A DNA stretch of 64,000 nucleotides, from contig NZ_VOBN01000010.1 in assembly GCF_008370045.1 (NCBI RefSeq), positions 62,001 to 126,000 of the forward strand, given 5' to 3'. This DNA comes from Pseudomonas sp. ANT_J12 (GTDB taxonomy: Bacteria > Pseudomonadota > Gammaproteobacteria > Pseudomonadales > Pseudomonadaceae). How positions within the stretch are numbered: the first letter of the stretch is position 1; each line of letters begins with the position of its first letter. Below are positions 58,801 through 64,000 of this stretch, in pieces. Below the pieces are notes generated by a model that worked only from the letters and a program-made list of their open reading frames with translations, had not been told where the DNA came from and made no database searches. The position numbers were made by a program, and so were the translations under genes.

Positions 58801-59349
58801 CTGCAAACCGCTTTTAAAACGGCGTCAGTCGATTTTATGACCTATGGTCTTCTCACAAATCCCATCGGCCTCGGCGCTTTGCTCGGGTCGATACCGGTTT
58901 GTAGCCGGGAGTGAGGCTGGCTGGCTGGGCTTCCAAAAATCTTAATATCGATACACAAACTGTAACAATTGAGCCGGATAGTTCGCGTTTGATTGTCATG
59001 GCGTGGCTTTTGATGAGATGGATTGCGAGTGCTTTAAAACACGAGTCGATCTAAAAAAATACTAATAAATACCTTTTAGGAATTGGCTTGTGAGCCGCCA
59101 TTTCAGCGGGCAGCAGCGCAGATCAATTCCTAAAGGGTATGAGAAAGGGTCTGCTGATTCTTTTTAGGCTTATGAAAATTCATGACCTTGCAGGGACCAA
59201 ATCAGGGGGGGGTTAGACCATGGTCGTAGACACATAAAGTTACGATTGACTTGTGGGTCACGGTCTGGCGCTAATCGCCAATCCTAGAAACCCCGGGCTA
59301 TTGACTCAGGGCCAGGAACACAAAAATTAGAAACGAGAGGAGCTTAACA
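58801..59349. other. long intergenic region upstream of the first OprD porin
   Basis: This 549-base stretch contains no convincing gene. It is richer in A and T than its surroundings. It holds an inverted repeat (59069-59140) and, at its 3' end, a leader and ribosome site (GAGAGGAG) shared with the second porin. A promoter must lie here, but no -35/-10 pair was convincing to me. Confidence 0.6.
59069..59140. repeat. inverted repeat upstream of the first OprD porin
   Basis: ATACCTTTTAGGAATTG at 59069-59085 and CAATTCCTAAAGGGTAT at 59124-59140 are complementary with one mismatch over 17 bases, separated by 38 bases. The arms could pair in RNA as a long stem or mark binding sites; no T-run follows the second arm. 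Confidence 0.6.
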
Positions 59350-60693
59350 ATGAACAAGTCCACCTTGGCCTTGGCTGTGGCCGTAGGGGTTTTGGCGCAG
59401 CAGGCAGGCGCCGCGGGTTTCCTGGAAGACAGCAAGGCTTCCGTCAGTTCCCGCACCATGTATTACAACAACGATTTCCGCGAAGGCGCTAATACTCCTG
59501 CCAACAGTCAGCGAGAAACCGCTGAAGGTCTGAAGTTCGATTACCTGTCCGGTTTTACCCAAGGTGTTGTCGGCTTCGGTATTGATGCCCAGGCGCTTGT
59601 CGGTATCCATTTGGACGGTGGCAAGGGCCATCATCCGGACAGCAACTCGTTCTTCCCAAGCGACAGTGACGGTTCGGCCGTGGACGAGTGGAGCCGTGCA
59701 TCGGCTAACGTCAAGGCTCGCTTCTCGAAGACCGAGGCCCACGTGGGTGGCGCTCTGGCACCTCAATTGCCGATCCTGCTGTCGAACGACAGCCGTCTGC
59801 TGCCACAGACCTTTGACGGTGGCACCATCACCTCGAAAGAAATCGACAACGTGACCTTCAACGCAGGTCAGTTGGAACACTCGGCCGGTCGTGCATCGTC
59901 CAATTCCACCGGCCTGGCAGTGGCGGGCGGTACTCAGGATAGCAACCAGTTCCGTTACGCTGGTGCTGACTGGAAGGTCACCAAAGACTTGATGCTGCAG
60001 TACTACTACGCGAACCTGGAAGACTACTACAAGCAGAGCTTCCTCGGCCTGGTGCACCTGTACCAGATCGCCCCGAACCAGTCGTTCAAGACTGACATCC
60101 GTTATTTCGACAGCAGCTCTGACGGCAAGAACGGCGACGTAGGCTACCGCTTCAACAACAACAACGGTTTCGCCAAGAACCCGGGCGAGGTCGATAACAA
60201 GACCTGGAGCGCCATGTTCACCTATACCCTGGGTGGCAACGCCTTCCTGGTCGGGCACCAGCGCGTCAGCGATGACGGCGGCTTCGTCATGCTGAACCAG
60301 GGCAACGTGGTTGATGGCAATAACCGTCCTGAAGGGAACGGAGGCACCAGCTTCTATCTATTCACTGACTCCATGGTTAACAGCTTTATCCGTGCCGGTG
60401 AAAACACCACCTTCGGTCAGTACAGCTACGACTTCGCGAGCCTGGGTGTACCTGGTCTGAGAGCGTCCATCGCCTACCTGCATGGCGACGATATCAAAGC
60501 CACGACTGGCAATGGCCCTGATGCATCCGAGTGGGAACGCGACATGCGGGTCGACTACACCATCCAGCAGGGCGCCCTTAAAGGTTTTGGCGTGACCGTG
60601 CGCAATGGTGTCTACCGGGGCAGCGAAGTCTCTAACAACCCCGATGTTGACCAGACCCGTCTGATCTTCAACTACACCTACAGCTTCTTGTAA
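59350..60693 (+). CDS. OprD-family outer-membrane porin (first of tandem pair)
   Basis: The 447-residue protein has a 22-residue signal peptide (LALAVAVGVLAQQAGA-AGFLED) and the OprD start FLEDSKASVSSRTMYYNNDFREG with the strand pattern LKFDYLSGFTQGVVGFGIDAQ, LMLQYYYANLEDYYKQSFLGL, and a final YTYSFL with terminal leucine/aromatic. OprD barrels take up small charged nutrients, typically aromatic or basic amino acids, or carboxylates. The substrate here is unknown; the sulfur-gene neighbourhood suggests sulfur-containing organics, which is inference. A similar porin follows with its own leader. Confidence 0.9.
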   Translation: MNKSTLALAVAVGVLAQQAGAAGFLEDSKASVSSRTMYYNNDFREGANTPANSQRETAEGLKFDYLSGFTQGVVGFGIDAQALVGIHLDGGKGHHPDSNSFFPSDSDGSAVDEWSRASANVKARFSKTEAHVGGALAPQLPILLSNDSRLLPQTFDGGTITSKEIDNVTFNAGQLEHSAGRASSNSTGLAVAGGTQDSNQFRYAGADWKVTKDLMLQYYYANLEDYYKQSFLGLVHLYQIAPNQSFKTDIRYFDSSSDGKNGDVGYRFNNNNGFAKNPGEVDNKTWSAMFTYTLGGNAFLVGHQRVSDDGGFVMLNQGNVVDGNNRPEGNGGTSFYLFTDSMVNSFIRAGENTTFGQYSYDFASLGVPGLRASIAYLHGDDIKATTGNGPDASEWERDMRVDYTIQQGALKGFGVTVRNGVYRGSEVSNNPDVDQTRLIFNYTYSFL

Positions 60694-60702
60694 TCGCCTC
60701 GG

Positions 60703-60735
60703 AAAAAAACCTCGCTGAATGGCGAGGTTTTTTTT
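60703..60735 (+). terminator. intrinsic terminator of the first porin gene
   Basis: Stem AAAAAAACCTCGC / GCGAGGTTTTTTTT with loop TGAATG, 10 bases after the stop codon. Confidence 0.92.
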
Positions 60736-61045
60736 CGTGTTTTTTTTGATATTCCTAATTGAGCTTATCTACAAATTTTTTATTCTTTTTAGCTTTTAAT
60801 CGAATCGCCTAAAGTGCATGCCGTATGGGCCGATACCTTATGTCCGACGTTACGAAGTAGTGCCCATTGATATTCCAGATCGGCATGAAAAATAATGAAA
60901 TAATTTTTTATATGTTTAACATGCGTGCCCCCATCTGCATTGGTCGACTGGCAAGTCACGATTCGGTCGCGAGCGCATTTTTCAGGATCCAGGGCATTCG
61001 ACCCAGGGCCGGAACACAAGAATTAGAAACGAGAGGAGCGAAACA
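60736..61045 (+). other. AT-rich promoter region and leader of the second porin
   Basis: The 310 bases hold no supported gene. The last 50 bases (from about 60997) repeat the leader of the first porin almost exactly: GGAACACAA.AATTAGAAACG followed by GAGGAG. The upstream part is A/T-rich and different from that of the first porin. Confidence 0.65.
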
Positions 61046-62404
61046 ATGAACAAGTCCACCTTGGCCCTGGCTGTGGCCGTAGGGGTTTTGGCGCAGCAGG
61101 CAGGCGCCGCCGGTTTTATCGAAGACAGCAAGGCCACTCTGGGTCTGCGTAACTTCTACATCAACACCGATAACCGTGATGGCACCGCCAGCCCAAGTCG
61201 AAACGAAGAGTGGGGCCAAGGCTTCGACCTGCGCTTCATTTCCGGTTACACCCAAGGCACCGTCGGCTTCGGTATCGACGCCATCGGCCTGCTGGGCGTA
61301 CGCCTGGATTCGGGCGGCGGCACTAACGGCAACGTTGCCGCGAATGGCAGCCCTGGTACCGCTTACGGCGGCACTGTTTTCCCAAGCGAGTCCAACGGCC
61401 AGGCGGTTGATAACTTCTCCAGCCTGGGCTTGACCGCCAAAGCCAAGATCTCCCAGACCGAATTGAAGTTGGGCACTCTGCAGCCGAAGAACCCGGTGAT
61501 TGTGACCAACGACGGTCGTCTGCTGCCGCAAACCTGGCAGGGCGGTCAGATCACTTCCGGCGAAATCAAGGACCTGACCCTGGTTGGCGGTCAGATCGAA
61601 GCTGTGAAGGGGCGTAACTCCAGCAACAACGAGAACCTGTCCATTAACGGTGCCTCCCCGCGTACCGCCAACAGCAATAAGTTCATCTACGCCGGTGGTG
61701 ACTACAAAATCACCAAGGACCTGACTGCTCAGTACTACTACGGCAACCTGGAAGACTTCTACAAGCAACATTTCCTGGGTCTGGTTCACAACTGGGCCAT
61801 CGGCCCGGGCGTATTGAAGTCCGACTTGCGCTACTTCAACAGCTCCGATGACGGCAAGAACGGCACCGATCCGCTGTACTACAGCACCGGTAACTACAGC
61901 AGCACTGCCAACGGTAAAGGCAAGGTCGACAACAACCTGTACAGCGGCCTGTTCCTGTACTCCGTTGCCGGTCACACCTTCGGTGGCGGTTACCAGGTCA
62001 GCAATGGCAGCAGCGACTTCCCTTGGCTGAACCAAGGTGACGGCTCGTCGAACTACACCATCACCGATATGCAGATCCAGAAGTTCGGCCGTGCCGGCGA
62101 GAAAACCTGGCAGGCTCGCTACTCGTATGATTTCGCCAAGGTCGGCTTGCCTGGCTTGACGGCTGGTATGGTTTATCTGCGTGGCGACGGTATCGACACT
62201 AACCGCGTCAGCGCTACCGTTCCAGCAGGTAACAACAGCACTGAATGGGAACGCGACCTGACCGTCGCTTACGTAGTACCAGAAGGTCCGCTGAAAAACG
62301 TTGGCTTCATGTGGAAAAATGCTACCTGGCGTACCGATATCCCGGGCGTTCGCTCCCAGGACGAAAACCGCCTGATCCTCAGCTACTCGATCCCGCTGCT
62401 GTAA
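61046..62404 (+). CDS. OprD-family outer-membrane porin (second of tandem pair)
   Basis: The 452-residue protein has the same signal peptide and first strand as the upstream porin (the first 23 residues are identical in sequence), then diverges: LGLRNFYINTDNRDG, EEWGQGFDLRFISGYTQGT, ITKDLTAQYYYGNLEDFYKQHFLGLVHNW. It ends in LILSYSIPLL. The strand pattern is the OprD fold. Divergence after the signal peptide suggests an older duplication with the 5' end homogenised, or a shared regulatory leader under selection. The pair may handle different solutes. Confidence 0.9.
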   Translation: MNKSTLALAVAVGVLAQQAGAAGFIEDSKATLGLRNFYINTDNRDGTASPSRNEEWGQGFDLRFISGYTQGTVGFGIDAIGLLGVRLDSGGGTNGNVAANGSPGTAYGGTVFPSESNGQAVDNFSSLGLTAKAKISQTELKLGTLQPKNPVIVTNDGRLLPQTWQGGQITSGEIKDLTLVGGQIEAVKGRNSSNNENLSINGASPRTANSNKFIYAGGDYKITKDLTAQYYYGNLEDFYKQHFLGLVHNWAIGPGVLKSDLRYFNSSDDGKNGTDPLYYSTGNYSSTANGKGKVDNNLYSGLFLYSVAGHTFGGGYQVSNGSSDFPWLNQGDGSSNYTITDMQIQKFGRAGEKTWQARYSYDFAKVGLPGLTAGMVYLRGDGIDTNRVSATVPAGNNSTEWERDLTVAYVVPEGPLKNVGFMWKNATWRTDIPGVRSQDENRLILSYSIPLL

Positions 62405-62427
62405 TAGCGCGCTCAAGTACACCTGAG

Positions 62428-62470
62428 TAAAAAAAGCCCCGCCCGGCACCTCGCCGGGCGGGGCTTTTGC
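62428..62470 (+). terminator. intrinsic terminator of the second porin gene
   Basis: Long GC stem AAAAAAGCCCCGCCCGGC / GCCGGGCGGGGCTTTT with loop ACCTC, starting 24 bases after the stop codon. Confidence 0.92.
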
Positions 62471-62701
62471 GTTTTCAGGGCGGAGTCACCCCCGTAATCC
62501 CGCCCTGAAATTCCCCTCTTTTGCAGCAACTCAAGGCCTTCTCGAACCTTGAGGGCGATGTTGGCCGCGATGGCGGGCGAGGTCCAGTGAACAGATGTTT
62601 AATATTCACTTATGATCTAAATAAATCGATATTTATTCTTTTTAATTCAATCGGAATGCAGGCACAGTTGAGCTCAACAAGCACTCACCAGGAGCAGCAC
62701 C

Positions 62702-63340
62702 ATGAGCCTCAGACTTGGCGATATCGCCCCCGATTTCGAACAGGATTCCAGCGCCGGCACCATCCGTTTCCACGAATGGCTGGGCGATAGCTGGGGCGTG
62801 CTGTTTTCCCACCCGGCGGACTTCACCCCGGTGTGCACCACCGAACTGGGCTTTACCGCCAAGCTCAAGGATGAATTCTCCAAACGTGGCGTCAAAGCCA
62901 TCGCCCTGTCGGTGGACCCGGTGGACTCGCACCACAAGTGGATCGAGGACATCAACGAAACCCAGAACACGATCGTCAACTTCCCGATCCTCGCCGACGC
63001 TGATCGCAAGGTCTCGGACCTGTACGACCTGATTCACCCGAACGCCAACGACACTCTGACCGTACGCTCGCTGTTCGTGATCGACCCGAACAAGAAGGTT
63101 AGGCTAACCATCACCTACCCGGCGAGCACCGGCCGTAACTTCCATGAAATCCTGCGGGTGATCGACTCGCTGCAACTCACCGACAACTACAAGGTGGCCA
63201 CCCCGGCCAACTGGCAGGACGGTGATGAAGTGGTGATCGTGCCGTCGCTCAAGGACGAAGACGAAATCAAGAAACGCTTTCCCAAGGGCTATCGCGCGGT
63301 GAAACCGTACCTGCGCCTGACGCCGCAGCCGAATCGTTAA
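62702..63340 (+). CDS. lsfA: 1-Cys peroxiredoxin, LsfA-like
   Basis: The 212-residue Prx6-type protein has the peroxidatic Cys45 in SHPADFTPVCTTEL and the Prx6 C-terminal extension with NWQDGDEVVIVPSLKDED and VKPYLRLTPQP. It reduces peroxides with a thiol donor in the cytoplasm. In Pseudomonas LsfA is known as a sulfate-starvation-induced peroxidase located upstream of ssuE, exactly the arrangement here. The ATG has a CAGGAG ribosome site. The 231 bases before it after the porin terminator are A/T-rich and probably hold the promoter. Confidence 0.93.
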   Translation: MSLRLGDIAPDFEQDSSAGTIRFHEWLGDSWGVLFSHPADFTPVCTTELGFTAKLKDEFSKRGVKAIALSVDPVDSHHKWIEDINETQNTIVNFPILADADRKVSDLYDLIHPNANDTLTVRSLFVIDPNKKVRLTITYPASTGRNFHEILRVIDSLQLTDNYKVATPANWQDGDEVVIVPSLKDEDEIKKRFPKGYRAVKPYLRLTPQPNR

Positions 63341-63341
63341 T

Positions 63342-63372
63342 GATCGTTCCTACGCTCTGCGTGGGAACGATC
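63342..63372. repeat. single REP unit, GTTCCCACGC family
   Basis: GATCGTTCCTACGCTCTGCGTGGGAACGATC is one self-complementary unit of the family found in pairs at 4357, 12433 and 53972; here the second unit and inner arms are missing. Confidence 0.8.
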
Positions 63373-63378
63373 AGCAAC

Positions 63379-63476
63379 CCCTGTAGGAGCGAGGCTTGCC
63401 CGCGAAGGCGTCATCAAGGCCGCCATTGATGCAAGCCGTGATGGCCTCTTCGCGGGCAAGCCTCGCTCCTACAGGG
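63379..63476. repeat. REP pair, GCGGGCAAGC family
   Basis: CCTGTAGGAGCGAGGCTTGCCCGCGAAGGCGTC and GATGGCCTCTTCGCGGGCAAGCCTCGCTCCTACAGG flank 30 bases. The arms equal those at 58347-58444. Confidence 0.88.
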
Positions 63477-63507
63477 GGTATGTGTATTCACAAAGCAGGG
63501 GATTTTT

Positions 63508-63534
63508 CAGGCCGTTTTTACGGCCTGTTTTTTT
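63508..63534 (+). terminator. intrinsic terminator after lsfA
   Basis: Stem CAGGCCG / CGGCCTG with loop TTTTTA, followed by seven T, 168 bases after the lsfA stop codon, beyond the REP cluster. It insulates ssuE, whose own promoter should lie in the A/T-rich 149 bases that follow. Confidence 0.88.
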
Positions 63535-63683
63535 GTCTGGAGAAAGGCGTATCGCATAGTTCTTTAAAGAATAACCAAATGAATAAATATGATTTATGGA
63601 TATATAAATCACCTGTTAAGGTCACTTCCATCAAAGCGAGATCGCACACTGCGAATCGCCACACCGCTCAAGGAATCACCTGA

Positions 63684-64000
63684 ATGCTGGTCGTCTCACT
63701 CGGTGGCAGCCCCAGCCAACGCTCTCGTTCCGGGGTGTTGCTGGAGCGTTCGCAACGCTGGTTGCAGGAACAAGGGGTGGAAGTGGTGAGTTATCAGGTA
63801 CGGGACTTCCCGGCCGAAGACTTGCTGCACGCACGCTTCGACAGCCCGAAGGTAATCGACCTGTTGCAACAGATTGAAAACGCCGACGGCCTGCTGATCG
63901 CGACGCCGGTGTACAAGGCGTCGTTCTCCGGTGCCTTGAAAACCGTACTCGACTTGCTGCCCGAGCGCGCCCTGGCGCACAAAGTGGTGTTGCCAATGGC
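63684..64000 (+). CDS. ssuE: NADPH-dependent FMN reductase SsuE, 3' part cut by window edge
   Basis: The visible 105 codons start [21 protein letters not shown] and continue with [21 protein letters not shown] and [17 protein letters not shown], the flavodoxin-fold of SsuE. SsuE supplies reduced FMN to the alkanesulfonate monooxygenase SsuD, so cells can take sulfur from sulfonates. The ATG at 63684 is the only good start. It follows lsfA in the usual order; ssuA, ssuD, ssuC and ssuB would be expected to the right of the window. Confidence 0.92.
   Translation, partial: MLVVSLGGSPSQRSRSGVLLERSQRWLQEQGVEVVSYQVRDFPAEDLLHARFDSPKVIDLLQQIENADGLLIATPVYKASFSGALKTVLDLLPERALAHKVVLPM

Noticed and set aside
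39369-63476. CRISPR-like repeat arrays
   Set aside because: The repeated units are inverted REP pairs, spaced far apart and at gene ends; no regular direct-repeat/spacer array or cas gene.

Overview
The window is GC-rich bacterial chromosome. Its gene order (dedA-hemB-ppk1 | ppx; trxA-rho; ubiD; glpT; fau-6S RNA-zapA | ygfB-pepP-ubiH-ubiI; Fe(III) ABC transporter; gcvT-gcvH-gcvP; argE-argA) and its abundant REP/BIME repeats are typical of Pseudomonas, and the repeats and paralogues fit best with the P. fluorescens group. Almost all of it is conserved core genome. I see no prophage, insertion sequence, CRISPR array, integrase, tRNA or rRNA.

Layout. 1-5.2 kb: YcfL-like and COG3014 lipoproteins on the minus strand, a cytochrome c/FTR1 iron permease fusion, a YaiI protein and elbB. 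5.2-12.4 kb: sterol-desaturase-like enzyme, dedA, then hemB-ppk1 behind a good Pho box, convergent with ppx. 12.5-16.4 kb: a four-gene polar amino acid ABC importer divergent from an FCD/GntR regulator, with a candidate operator between them. 16.4-26.9 kb: trxA, rho, an O-acyltransferase, ubiD plus a flavin/iron-sulfur reductase, a ChaC-like cyclotransferase, glpT with a GlpR-like palindrome, a quinone oxidoreductase and a secreted FliL-like protein. 27-32 kb: an HlyD/RbbA/YhhJ-type efflux operon. 32-39.4 kb: EVE protein, a 50-residue membrane peptide gene, fau, 6S RNA, zapA and a ZapB-like gene on the minus strand, opposite ygfB-pepP-ubiH-DUF4442-ubiI. 39.6-48.3 kb: ferric iron importer genes separated by repeats, then gcvT-gcvH and gcvP split by an opposing DegT aminotransferase. 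48.4-55.5 kb: OmpW-like barrel, DUF2388, NfeD and stomatin pair, a solitary GspE-like ATPase, an ACT-like protein divergent from an Lrp regulator, and a CYTH-CHAD protein. 55.6-58.3 kb: argE and argA. 58.4-64 kb: a tauA remnant, two tandem OprD-family porins that share a leader and signal peptide, 1-Cys peroxiredoxin lsfA and the start of ssuE, which looks like the edge of a sulfonate/sulfur-starvation locus.

No wholly new system stands out. The most interesting signals are regulatory or structural: the Pho box at hemB-ppk1, near-identical inverted BIMEs flanking the iron-binding protein gene, the shared leader of the twin porins, a structured leader before gcvT, the decayed tauA fragment, the ACT-like/Lrp divergent pair, and at least four distinct REP families at gene ends. 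Functions are inferred from reading the translated sequence and from known gene order. No database search was possible.
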